A DNA stretch of 64,000 nucleotides from Syngnathus acus (Eukaryota > Chordata > Actinopteri > Syngnathiformes > Syngnathidae), in the NCBI RefSeq assembly GCF_901709675.1, contig NC_051090.1:11605842-11669841 (forward strand), given 5' to 3'. Shown here piece after piece: positions 22,006 through 32,030 of the stretch. A program made the translations under genes and the position numbers. The notes below the pieces were generated by a model, which was not told the origin of the DNA, made no database searches, and saw nothing but the letters and a program-made list of their open reading frames with translations. The stretch's first letter is position 1. Each line of letters starts with the position of its first letter.

Positions 22006-22470
22006 CAAAGTCAAAAGTCAAAGTCTGCTTTATTGTCAACCTCTTCACATGCCAAGACACACAAAGAAATCGAAATTACGTTTCCACTATCCCAGAGTGA
22101 CAAGACATAGTACACGACTTACATACAAGCAAACAACACAAAATAAAAACAAGAAGGCACAAATAATGAATAATAAGAGAGATGAATAAATAATAAATAA
22201 ACAAATAACACAATAAATAAATAAATAAGAGGAGCAAAACGGAGCAAGTGTGCATACAGCAGACAGTCAGAATATAGCGCAAAAGTACAGGACGCTATGC
22301 AGAAGGGGGGAGAGAGTTCAGGATCCTAACAGCCTGGAGTACGAAGCTGTTGGTGAGTCTGGTGGTGCGGGAGCGCGGGCTCCTGTACCTCTTTCCAGAG
22401 GGCAGAAGATCGAACAAAGAGTGAGCGGGGTGACTCACATCACTAACAATCGTGGTCGCCTTGCGGGACA
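22006..22470 (-). repeat. L2-like LINE 3' end
   Basis: On the minus strand this ends in GACAATAAAGCAGACTTTG and includes the coding tail SGKRYRSPRSRTTRLTNSF with the PPSA-type terminus before the 3' UTR. It matches the tails at 32917-33303, 33304-33790, 40375-40788 and 62960-63175. It is 5'-truncated. Confidence 0.8.
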
Positions 22471-22472
22471 AT

Positions 22473-22735
22473 AGGACCGGGCGTGCGTAAAAGCCATGAC
22501 CGAGCCCCATCCACCGTCCCCGGACAGCCACCCGGCCGAGCGCCGGCCCTCGACTTCCATCCACGGAGGTGAAAGAGAGCTCCGTAGAGTAGGACCGGCG
22601 TGCGTAAAAGCCATGTCCGAGCCCCATCCACCGTCCCCGGTCAGCCACCCGGCCGAGCGCCGGCCCCCGACTTCTATCCACGGATGTGAAAGAGAGCTCC
22701 GTAGAGTAGGACCGGGCGTGCGTAAAAGCCATAAT
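22473..22735 (+). repeat. ~118-bp tandem repeat, two and a fraction copies
   Basis: AGGACCGG(G)CGTGCGTAAAAGCC recurs at 22473, 22591 and 22708, and the unit includes CCACCCGGCCGAGCGCCGGC. A further partial unit (CCACGGAGGTGAAAGAGAG) lies left of the LINE at about 21970-22000. The L2 tail therefore inserted into a pre-existing tandem. Confidence 0.75.
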
Positions 22736-23100
22736 AGTTTTTCAAACCTTCTGTGTCACTCCAAATCCTTAAATCCTTCAAACTCTTCGTCCTCCGTGTC
22801 ACTTAGAAACAAAGCCGCTAATGATGCCGGTAGTACGTGGGGCCCTTCGTCATCTTCGTCATCCCGTGATCAATCTTTGTCCTTTTTGTAAACAACCGCC
22901 GCGCCACGTCGCGTCGCGCTGCTGACGTCACTTGAAATTCAAATTACAGTAATCCCTTGCTACATCGCGGTTCGTTTATCGCGGTTTCACTTTTTTTTTT
23001 GAAAATGTTTGAAAAAAAACACATAAGTCGCTCCTCATTATAAGTCGCCCCCCCACCCAAACTATGAAAAAAACCGCGACTTATAGTTCGACAATTACGG

Positions 23101-23171
23101 TAATCATTTTCCCACCGTGTTTGGAATCTTCTACACTCAATCGCTATTTTGCGTTTCTTCGGTGCAGCCAT
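23101..23171 (-). pseudogene. hAT transposase N-terminal codons, separated from 20595-21304
   Basis: ATG at 23171 opens MAAPKKRKIAIECRRFQTRW and stops being collinear exactly at the Tigger TA site. The next residues of the family pattern (YFFKEI...) appear at 21304. The hAT's right terminus (AGTTTGGACACCCC on the plus strand) follows at about 23350-23368. Confidence 0.7.
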
Positions 23172-23368
23172 TTCTGGGGACTTGCGGTAAAAGTTTTTCT
23201 TCGCTTGATTTTGTTTGTGTGGCAGGCTCCATCTAGTGTTGAAACTGAGAAGTGCAACAGAGTTGAGCTCAAGCTTCTTGTGCGGGCCATATTCAATTAT
23301 GTTTTCAGAATTTGCTGCGGGCCAATAAAAACTGGACCGCGGGTCAACTGTAGTTTGGACACCCCTTG

Positions 23369-23495
23369 ACATGGTTTATATTATAAACCATTTGTCTTTC
23401 CCCCCTCACATGCTCCTGACCTGACTGACCTGGCCTATCAGAGAGATACCACCGGCAGACTTAAAGAAAAAAAGAAAAAACAAAAAAGAGAGACG
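23369..23495. other. Left flank of the LTR array
   Basis: An A-rich spacer, ending in GACG before the CAGGC target duplication at 23496-23500. No gene. Confidence 0.5.
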
Positions 23496-23500
23496 CAGGC

Positions 23501-23814
23501 TGTCACGGATCGGAATGGAGCAGGGTTTATTGGAGGAACTCAAAAGACAAACTCGGCAAACTGACATGACTTAACAAAACAATAACTAGACTGACTGACC
23601 GGAACGTGAGACAAGAAAAGAACAGGACATGGAGACATCAAGACATAACGACAACAACAACACAATGATCCGACGGGGAGTGAGGACTTAAATACAAAAC
23701 ACGAGGCAGGTGACCGCGGTTACATTGATTGAGGTGACACAGGAGGGGAGGGGCGACGCGAACAGAAACCATGGCAACCTAGGCACATAGCAAAACTGGG
23801 GACGAGACGTGACG
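23501..23814 (-). repeat. LTR 1 of the array (3'-most)
   Basis: 314 bp; lacks about 24 bp (CGACCAAATGCAGC region) present in the other LTRs, and its end is GTGACG rather than GTGACA. Being an outer LTR with private changes, it should represent the original 3' LTR. Confidence 0.85.
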
Positions 23815-23959
23815 GTACCCCCCCACACACACACAAGGGACGGCTCCCGACGTCCCAAAAAACCCAAAACCCCCACGTGGCGAGCGGGGGTTGGGGGGGA
23901 AGCGCACCAGTTCAAATGACCTCACTGGCCATGGCAAAGTCCTAACCGCGCTCGGCGGC

Positions 23960-24260
23960 AACTCTGAAACATAACCGCAATCGGCGGCAACTCTGGAACA
24001 TAACCACAATCGGCGGCAACTCTGGAACACGAACCGCAATCTGCGGCAACTCTGGAACACGAACCGCAATCGGCGACAACTCTGGAACACAAACCGCAAT
24101 TGGCGGCAACTCAGGAACACGAACCGCAATCGGCGGTAACTCTGGAACACGAACCGCAATCGGCGGCAACTCTGGAACACAAACCGCAATCGGCGGCAAC
24201 TCTGGAACACGAACCGCAATCGGCGGCAACTCTGGAACACGAACCGCAATCGGCGGCAAC
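23960..24260 (-). repeat. 30-bp minisatellite (copies also at 25684, 27409, 29134)
   Basis: About ten units of AACTCTGGAACACGAACC/GCAATCGGCGGC, with single-base variants kept at the same position in every array copy. On the minus strand it encodes a decapeptide repeat VPELPPIAVR. Exactly conserved variants show that the minisatellite was copied as part of the larger unit and did not expand independently. Confidence 0.85.
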
Positions 24261-24679
24261 TGTAGTGTATTTTTATTTAGGTCTCATGCAATATTTCATT
24301 TCTAAGCTTAGAGGTGACTAGGTCACGCGCGCATGGGATTTTATGGGGCCTGGGCCAGGAAGGCAGACTTCCTGGCACCAGGATACAGGAATCGGCCATT
24401 TGGTTAGAATCAACAAGGCAGGCTGGGGGGTCAGAGGACATCCAGCAGCCCTCGTGTGCGTGCGCCCGAGTAAGGGGGGGCACGGGGTATAAGACCCAAG
24501 GTGGGAGAAGACAGGGGGGCTTCTTTTTGGCTAGAGAGAGACACTTCAATTCTGACATTGGTTGAATAAAATCTTTCCCCAATCAGCCGTGTGTCACTGA
24601 AGTTTTCCTTCCCTGAGCCAGCCACCTATCCACCGTTTGATCTTGGAGACCAGCAGAACATCGAAGAGAATTCACCACA
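24261..24679 (+). mobile_element. Solo LTR nested in array copy 1
   Basis: Starts TGTAGTGTATT and ends TTCACCACA, with the 4-bp duplication CAAC at 24257-24260 and 24680-24683. It carries a TATA-like GGTATAAGACC, an AATAAAATC signal and the U5-like GTGTGTCACTGAAG. A diverged relative lies at 37027-37483. Confidence 0.85.
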
Positions 24680-25199
24680 CAACTCTGGAAGTCCGTACCG
24701 CAATCGGCGGCAACTCTGGAAGTCTGTACGACAATCGGCGGCAACTCTGGAAGTCCGTAGCGCGATTAGCGGCATTCAGAAGGCGGGGCTGTGCGCAGCA
24801 GCAAGAGCCATCACGCGCCGCAGCAGTGGGAGTGGGGGCTGGGACGATCGCGGGTCCGGCGCAACTGGATCGAAGTCTGGCGACGGTCGCGGGTCCGGCG
24901 ACGCTGGGGTGGGGCCCGATGGTGGCCGCGAGTCCTGATGGCGCCGGGAGGAACTCCGATGGCGGCCGCAGGTTTGGCGTCGCGGGTGCGAAGTCCGATG
25001 ACGGTCGCGGAGCCGATGGCGCCGGGAGGAACTCCGATGGCTGCCGTGAGTCCTGCGTCGCTGGAGCGAAGTCCGATGGCAGCCGCGGAGCCCATGGCGC
25101 TGGAACAAGCTCGGACGACGGATATGGATCGGGCGTCGCGGATGGGAGCTGGTGGTGGAGGGGGTCCAAGCGCTGGTCGCTGTAGTGGTCAGATCATTC

Positions 25200-25538
25200 T
25201 GTCACGGATCGGAATGGAGCAGGGCGACCAAATGCAGCTTGGACCAGGGTTTATTCGAGGAACTCAAAAGACAGACTCGGCAAACTGATATGACTTAACA
25301 AAACAATAACTAGACTGACTGACCGGAACGTGAGACAAGAAAAGAACAGGACATGGAGACATCAAGACATAACGACAACAACAACACAATGATCCGACGG
25401 GGAGTGAGGACTTAAATACAAAACACGAGGCAGGTGACCGCGGTTACATTGATTGAGGTGACACAGGAGGGGAGGGGCGACGCGAACAGAAACCATGGCA
25501 ACCTAGGCACATAGCAAAACTGGGGACGAGACGTGACA
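25200..25538 (-). repeat. LTR 2 of the array
   Basis: 339 bp. On the minus strand it begins TGTCACGTCTCG, has a TATTTAAG box and ends GATCCGTGACA. The sequence next to it (25187-25199, minus GAATGATCTGACC) is nearly complementary to GTCGGATCATT at 25388-25398 within the LTR, about 20 nt downstream of the TATA-like box. Confidence 0.88.
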
Positions 25539-25984
25539 GTACCCCCCCCCACACACACAAGGGACGGCTCCCGACGTCCCAAAAAACCCAAAACCCCCAC
25601 GTGGCGAGCGGGGGTTGGGGGGGAAGCGCACCAGTTCAAATGACCTCACTGGCCATGGCAAAGTCCTAACCGCGCTCGGCGGCAACTCTGAAACATAACC
25701 GCAATCGGCGGCAACTCTGGAACATAACCACAATCGGCGGCAACTCTGGAACACGAACCGCAATCTGCGGCAACTCTGGAACACGAACCGCAATCGGCGA
25801 CAACTCTGGAACACAAACCGCAATTGGCGGCAACTCAGGAACACGAACCGCAATCGGCGGTAACTCTGGAACACGAACCGCAATCGGCGGCAACTCTGGA
25901 ACACAAACCGCAATCGGCGGCAACTCTGGAACACGAACCGCAATCGGCGGCAACTCTGGAACACGAACCGCAATCGGCGGCAAC

Positions 25985-26404
25985 TGTAGTGTATTTTTAT
26001 TTAGGTCTCATGCAATATTTCATTTCTAAGCTTAGAGGTGACTAGGTCACGCGCGCATGGGATTTTATGGGGCCTGGGCCAGGAAGGCAGACTTCCTGGC
26101 ACCAGGATACAGGAATCGGCCATTTGGTTAGAATCAACAAGGCAGGCTGGGGGGTCAGAGGACATCCAGCAGCCCTCGTGTGCGTGCGCCCGAGTAAGGG
26201 GGGGCACGGGGTATAAGACCCAAGGTGGGAGAAGACAGGGGGGCTTCTTTTTTGGCTAGAGAGAGACACTTCAATTCTGACATTGGTTGAATAAAATCTT
26301 TCCCCAATCAGCCGTGTGTCACTGAAGTTTTCCTTCCCTGAGCCAGCCACCTATCCACCGTTTGATCTTGGAGACCAGCAGAACATCGAAGAGAATTCAC
26401 CACA
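25985..26404 (+). mobile_element. Solo LTR nested in array copy 2
   Basis: Same solo LTR, same position and same CAAC flanks as in copy 1, with one extra T in its T-run. It was duplicated together with the array unit. Confidence 0.85.
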
Positions 26405-26924
26405 CAACTCTGGAAGTCCGTACCGCAATCGGCGGCAACTCTGGAAGTCTGTACGACAATCGGCGGCAACTCTGGAAGTCCGTAGCGCGATTAGCGGCAT
26501 TCAGAAGGCGGGGCTGTGCGCAGCAGCAAGAGCCATCACGCGCCGCAGCAGTGGGAGTGGGGGCTGGGACGATCGCGGGTCCGGCGCAACTGGATCGAAG
26601 TCTGGCGACGGTCGCGGGTCCGGCGACGCTGGGGTGGGGCCCGATGGTGGCCGCGAGTCCTGATGGCGCCGGGAGGAACTCCGATGGCGGCCGCAGGTTT
26701 GGCGTCGCGGGTGCGAAGTCCGATGACGGTCGCGGAGCCGATGGCGCCGGGAGGAACTCCGATGGCTGCCGTGAGTCCTGCGTCGCTGGAGCGAAGTCCG
26801 ATGGCAGCCGCGGAGCCCATGGCGCTGGAACAAGCTCGGACGACGGATATGGATCGGGCGTCGCGGATGGGAGCTGGTGGTGGAGGGGGTCCAAGCGCTG
26901 GTCGCTGTAGTGGTCAGATCATTC

Positions 26925-27263
26925 TGTCACGGATCGGAATGGAGCAGGGCGACCAAATGCAGCTTGGACCAGGGTTTATTCGAGGAACTCAAAAGACAGA
27001 CTCGGCAAACTGATATGACTTAACAAAACAATAACTAGACTGACTGACCGGAACGTGAGACAAGAAAAGAACAGGACATGGAGACATCAAGACATAACGA
27101 CAACAACAACACAATGATCCGACGGGGAGTGAGGACTTAAATACAAAACACGAGGCAGGTGACCGCGGTTACATTGATTGAGGTGACACAGGAGGGGAGG
27201 GGCGACGCGAACAGAAACCATGGCAACCTAGGCACATAGCAAAACTGGGGACGAGACGTGACA
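26925..27263 (-). repeat. LTR 3 of the array
   Basis: 339 bp, apparently identical to LTR 2. Confidence 0.88.
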
Positions 27264-27709
27264 GTACCCCCCCCCACACACACAAGGGACGGCTCCCGAC
27301 GTCCCAAAAAACCCAAAACCCCCACGTGGCGAGCGGGGGTTGGGGGGGAAGCGCACCAGTTCAAATGACCTCACTGGCCATGGCAAAGTCCTAACCGCGC
27401 TCGGCGGCAACTCTGAAACATAACCGCAATCGGCGGCAACTCTGGAACATAACCACAATCGGCGGCAACTCTGGAACACGAACCGCAATCTGCGGCAACT
27501 CTGGAACACGAACCGCAATCGGCGACAACTCTGGAACACAAACCGCAATTGGCGGCAACTCAGGAACACGAACCGCAATCGGCGGTAACTCTGGAACACG
27601 AACCGCAATCGGCGGCAACTCTGGAACACAAACCGCAATCGGCGGCAACTCTGGAACACGAACCGCAATCGGCGGCAACTCTGGAACACGAACCGCAATC
27701 GGCGGCAAC

Positions 27710-28129
27710 TGTAGTGTATTTTTATTTAGGTCTCATGCAATATTTCATTTCTAAGCTTAGAGGTGACTAGGTCACGCGCGCATGGGATTTTATGGGGCCT
27801 GGGCCAGGAAGGCAGACTTCCTGGCACCAGGATACAGGAATCGGCCATTTGGTTAGAATCAACAAGGCAGGCTGGGGGGTCAGAGGACATCCAGCAGCCC
27901 TCGTGTGCGTGCGCCCGAGTAAGGGGGGGCACGGGGTATAAGACCCAAGGTGGGAGAAGACAGGGGGGCTTCTTTTTTGGCTAGAGAGAGACACTTCAAT
28001 TCTGACATTGGTTGAATAAAATCTTTCCCCAATCAGCCGTGTGTCACTGAAGTTTTCCTTCCCTGAGCCAGCCACCTATCCACCGTTTGATCTTGGAGAC
28101 CAGCAGAACATCGAAGAGAATTCACCACA
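27710..28129 (+). mobile_element. Solo LTR nested in array copy 3
   Basis: Same insertion as in copies 1 and 2, at the identical internal position. Confidence 0.85.
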
Positions 28130-28649
28130 CAACTCTGGAAGTCCGTACCGCAATCGGCGGCAACTCTGGAAGTCTGTACGACAATCGGCGGCAACTCTGG
28201 AAGTCCGTAGCGCGATTAGCGGCATTCAGAAGGCGGGGCTGTGCGCAGCAGCAAGAGCCATCACGCGCCGCAGCAGTGGGAGTGGGGGCTGGGACGATCG
28301 CGGGTCCGGCGCAACTGGATCGAAGTCTGGCGACGGTCGCGGGTCCGGCGACGCTGGGGTGGGGCCCGATGGTGGCCGCGAGTCCTGATGGCGCCGGGAG
28401 GAACTCCGATGGCGGCCGCAGGTTTGGCGTCGCGGGTGCGAAGTCCGATGACGGTCGCGGAGCCGATGGCGCCGGGAGGAACTCCGATGGCTGCCGTGAG
28501 TCCTGCGTCGCTGGAGCGAAGTCCGATGGCAGCCGCGGAGCCCATGGCGCTGGAACAAGCTCGGACGACGGATATGGATCGGGCGTCGCGGATGGGAGCT
28601 GGTGGTGGAGGGGGTCCAAGCGCTGGTCGCTGTAGTGGTCAGATCATTC

Positions 28650-28988
28650 TGTCACGGATCGGAATGGAGCAGGGCGACCAAATGCAGCTTGGACCAGGGT
28701 TTATTCGAGGAACTCAAAAGACAGACTCGGCAAACTGATATGACTTAACAAAACAATAACTAGACTGACTGACCGGAACGTGAGACAAGAAAAGAACAGG
28801 ACATGGAGACATCAAGACATAACGACAACAACAACACAATGATCCGACGGGGAGTGAGGACTTAAATACAAAACACGAGGCAGGTGACCGCGGTTACATT
28901 GATTGAGGTGACACAGGAGGGGAGGGGCGACGCGAACAGAAACCATGGCAACCTAGGCACATAGCAAAACTGGGGACGAGACGTGACA
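28650..28988 (-). repeat. LTR 4 of the array
   Basis: 339 bp, apparently identical to LTRs 2 and 3. Confidence 0.88.
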
Positions 28989-29434
28989 GTACCCCCCCCC
29001 ACACACACAAGGGACGGCTCCCGACGTCCCAAAAAACCCAAAACCCCCACGTGGCGAGCGGGGGTTGGGGGGGAAGCGCACCAGTTCAAATGACCTCACT
29101 GGCCATGGCAAAGTCCTAACCGCGCTCGGCGGCAACTCTGAAACATAACCGCAATCGGCGGAAACTCTGGAACATAACCACAATCGGCGGCAACTCTGGA
29201 ACACGAACCGCAATCTGCGGCAACTCTGGAACACGAACCGCAATCGGCGACAACTCTGGAACACAAACCGCAATTGGCGGCAACTCAGGAACACGAACCG
29301 CAATCGGCGGTAACTCTGGAACACGAACCGCAATCGGCGGCAACTCTGGAACACAAACCGCAATCGGCGGCAACTCTGGAACACGAACCGCAATCGGCGG
29401 CAACTCTGGAACACGAACCGCAATCGGCGGCAAC

Positions 29435-29854
29435 TGTAGTGTATTTTTATTTAGGTCTCATGCAATATTTCATTTCTAAGCTTAGAGGTGACTAGGTCAC
29501 GCGCGCATGGGATTTTATGGGGCCTGGGCCAGGAAGGCAGACTTCCTGGCACCAGGATACAGGAATCGGCCATTTGGTTAGAATCAACAAGGCAGGCTGG
29601 GGGGTCAGAGGACATCCAGCAGCCCTCGTGTGCGTGCGCCCGAGTAAGGGGGGGCACGGGGTATAAGACCCAAGGTGGGAGAAGACAGGGGGGCTTCTTT
29701 TTTGGCTAGAGAGAGACACTTCAATTCTGACATTGGTTGAATAAAATCTTTCCCCAATCAGCCGTGTGTCACTGAAGTTTTCCTTCCCTGAGCCAGCCAC
29801 CTATCCACCGTTTGATCTTGGAGACCAGCAGAACATCGAAGAGAATTCACCACA
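29435..29854 (+). mobile_element. Solo LTR nested in array copy 4
   Basis: Same insertion as in the other three copies; the flanking minisatellite has one private base change near 29161. Confidence 0.85.
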
Positions 29855-30374
29855 CAACTCTGGAAGTCCGTACCGCAATCGGCGGCAACTCTGGAAGTCT
29901 GTACGACAATCGGCGGCAACTCTGGAAGTCCGTAGCGCGATTAGCGGCATTCAGAAGGCGGGGCTGTGCGCAGCAGCAAGAGCCATCACGCGCCGCAGCA
30001 GTGGGAGTGGGGGCTGGGACGATCGCGGGTCCGGCGCAACTGGATCGAAGTCTGGCGACGGTCGCGGGTCCGGCGACGCTGGGGTGGGGCCCGATGGTGG
30101 CCGCGAGTCCTGATGGCGCCGGGAGGAACTCCGATGGCGGCCGCAGGTTTGGCGTCGCGGGTGCGAAGTCCGATGACGGTCGCGGAGCCGATGGCGCCGG
30201 GAGGAACTCCGATGGCTGCCGTGAGTCCTGCGTCGCTGGCGCGAAGTCCGATGGCAGCCGCGGAGCCCATGGCGCTGGAACAAGCTCGGACGACGGATAT
30301 GGATCGGGCGTCGCGGATGGGAGCTGGTGGTGGAGGGGGTCCAAGCGCTGGTCGCTGTAGTGGTCAGATCATTC

Positions 30375-30730
30375 TGTCACGGATCGGAATGGAGCAGGGC
30401 GACCAAATGCAGCTTGGACCAGGGTTTATTCGAGGAACTCAAAAGACAGACTCGGCAAACTGATATGACTTAACAAAACAATAACTAGACTGACTGACCG
30501 GAACGTGAGACAAGTAAAAAACAGGACATGGAGACATCAAGACATAACGACAACAACAACACAATGATCCGACGGGGAGTGACGGGCAGACAGGACTGAA
30601 ATACAAAACACGAAACACGAGGCAGGTGACTCCGGTTACATTGATTGAGGTGACACAGGAGGGGAGGGGCGACGCGAACAGAAATCATAGCAACCTAGAC
30701 ACATAGCAAAACTGTGGACAAGACGTGACA
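30375..30730 (-). repeat. LTR 5 of the array (5'-most)
   Basis: 356 bp; differs from LTRs 2-4 by small insertions (CGGGCAGACAGGACTG and an extra CGAAACA) and several substitutions such as GACTCCGG for GACCGCGG. It ends GTGACA directly before the CAGGC duplication. Confidence 0.85.
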
Positions 30731-30739
30731 CAGGCCAGC

Positions 30740-31318
30740 AACGGGCCCTCCAAAGCCGCACACTTCCTCTCGGTTGAAATTGCACTAAGTGCGAAGGCCC
30801 ATTTAAATACTTTTGGGTGTTGGTCGGAGGGCCGCTGAAAACCTCCCCTTCCCTCCTCTTGCAAAAATGCAGAAAGTCCGACCGATGAAGCCGAAAAAAG
30901 TCAAGCCGAAGGCGTGGAAGTGCACTCGGGCGTCGCGTCGCGCTGCGGTTCCCCGGTCGGGCAGAAATGACGAAAAATCAGTCTCGTGCACACGGAGTTC
31001 CACTCAAATTTTGAAATAGTTTCTAAGTGTCTGCGACGGCGCTGTCACAATAATGCGTCCGGCGCGCTGCGGTTGCGCGGTGGGACGGAAATGACGAAAA
31101 ATCTGCCTCTCCGGTCTGCAGAACAACTCAAATTTTAGAATTATTTCTACAAGTGTCTGCGACGGCGCTATGAGAATAATGAGTCCGGCGCACTACAGTT
31201 GCGTGGTCGGACCACGTGGACGGATCGGAACGGCCGCGCGCAACGACCGCGCGCAATGATAGATTTATTTATTTAAACCTAAAGTCCGTGTGCGCAAAAT
31301 TTTTGTTTTCAATAGAAA
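30740..31318. repeat. GC-rich sequence related to the 9412-10278 MITE
   Basis: Segments with CGGCGCGCTGCGGTTGCGCG and AAATTTTGAAATAGTTTCTA plus CTGCGACGGCGC occur as two diverged tandem copies (about 30930-31050 and 31055-31190). They match the reverse complement of the MITE interior. No gene is seen. Confidence 0.5.
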
Positions 31319-31391
31319 GAACGCAATCCCCTACTACCAGAAATTATGCAGTCGAGATTCGCACATTTGGGGAATTCACAGGGGTCAGTCG
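31319..31391 (-). pseudogene. U1 snRNA fragment (3' half)
   Basis: The complement aligns with vertebrate U1 from GACCCCTG through CAAATGTG, CGACTGCATAATTT and the stem-IV start, with a few changes. The 5' half, including the 5' splice-site recognition sequence, is missing. It lies 58 bp from a divergently oriented U2 copy. Confidence 0.75.
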
Positions 31392-31449
31392 ATATATGTA
31401 ACCGTCACTTGAATTGGTAGTCTCTTTATTTAAGTCGTTGCCTCTGGTA

Positions 31450-31637
31450 ATTGCTTCTGAGCCTTTTGGCTAAGATCAAGTGTAGAATCTGTTCTTATCA
31501 GTTAAATATCTGATATGTTCCCTATCCGGGGACCATATATTAAATAGAATTTTGGAATAGGGAAATGGAATAGGGGCTTGCCCTGCACTCTACGCATCGA
31601 CCTGGTATTGCAATACCTCCAGGAGCGGTGCATGCAC
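31450..31637 (+). pseudogene. U2 snRNA copy, full length but mutated
   Basis: The whole U2 is recognisable: ATTGCTTCTGAGCCTTTTGG at the 5' end, TCTTATCAGTTAAATATCTG, and CATCGACCTGGTATTGC near the 3' end. The branch-point-pairing GTAGTA has become GTAGAA and the U-run of the Sm site is shortened (GAATTTTGG). These key changes make a working gene unlikely. Confidence 0.8.
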
Positions 31638-32030
31638 TCTTCTGGTCAAATCGATCGTTCATATGTTAGAAAACCATTTCAATCCGTTCGCTTCATTCTT
31701 ACAGAATTAAGCAGTCAAGCATGACTTGATGGGGTCTGATATAAATGTGAGATTTTTCGACTTGAGAGGCAGCAGGAATTTACGTAACCGTTCTAGAATA
31801 TAATTAAAATGTGTTTCTTTGCTTGAGATTGTCCTATCATTGTTCCAAGAATTTTTATTACAATTCTTATTCTCAATTTTTTAAGAAAATGTCATTTTTA
31901 AAACTTGTTCAGAAAAAAAAAAAATTATTCAGTGGTAGTGTTGGAGGTTTTCAATGATTACAAATTTATACAGTTTTAGGGTTCTCAGGTTAAAAGAGGC
32001 AATGCATGATTGGCATGTTTTTGCAACTAT
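31638..32030 (+). repeat. Left arm of a U2-bearing inverted duplication
   Basis: Together with the U2 copy (from 31450) this sequence is the inverted counterpart of 34690-35262. Shared blocks include GAAAACCATTTCAATCC, GAGGCAGCA, TTGCTTGAGATT and TACAGTTTTAGGGTTCTCAG. The arms are about 570 bp, diverged by substitutions and small indels. Confidence 0.8.

Larger units (their letters stand above)
21306..23100. mobile_element. Tigger-type element with TA duplication, inserted in a hAT gene
   Basis: The ends are CCGTAATTTTCGGAC at 21306 and TTCGACAATTACGG ending at 23100, flanked by TA at 21304-21305 and 23101-23102. Subterminal 'aagtcgc' motifs occur at both ends. The interior holds an L2-like LINE tail, a 118-bp tandem repeat and a TTATCGCGG-type fragment. 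No transposase remains. Confidence 0.75.
23815..25199 (-). repeat. Array internal region 1
   Basis: Contains, in plus-strand order, the polypurine-type C-run/CACACA, a GC-rich segment, the 30-bp minisatellite, a 419-bp foreign solo LTR, three more minisatellite-like units and a GC-rich part with GACGGTCGCGG/CGATGG repeats. Pro/Ser-rich open frames here (PSSDFAPAT, PSEFLPAPS) are probably by-products of those repeats. Copies 2-4 lie at 25539-26924, 27264-28649 and 28989-30374. Confidence 0.8.
23501..30730 (-). mobile_element. Tandem LTR-element array: five LTRs, four internal regions, one TSD
   Basis: The whole 7,230 bp is bounded by the 5-bp duplication CAGGC (23496-23500 and 30731-30735). 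It repeats with a period of 1,724-1,725 bp. Each unit is one ~339-bp LTR plus ~1,386 bp of internal sequence. Units are nearly identical; for example 29161 and 30240 carry single changes found in only one copy. Minus-strand orientation is shown by LTR ends TGTCACG...CCGTGACA, a G-rich polypurine tract before the 3' LTR and a leader after the 5' LTR. No gag-pol is present, so the element is non-autonomous. Confidence 0.88.

Noticed and set aside
22295-22732. 145-codon minus-strand frame with repeated YSTELSFTSVD
   Set aside because: Translation of the ~118-bp tandem repeat joined to a LINE tail; no independent support.
23942-24259. Decapeptide-repeat protein (VPELPPIAVR) as a real gene
   Set aside because: Two further frames across the same 30-bp minisatellite are equally open, and there is no start context, splice support or homologue. 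It reflects the unit length being a multiple of three.
23960-24260. CRISPR-like array of regularly spaced repeats
   Set aside because: The units are contiguous, with no unique spacers, in a vertebrate genome; it is a minisatellite.
24637-30463. Repeated Gly/Ala/Ser- and Pro-rich open frames of 94-182 codons in each array unit
   Set aside because: Overlapping frames on both strands in GC-rich repeated sequence, no domain, and copied with the array. Treated as by-products of the internal repeats of a non-autonomous element.
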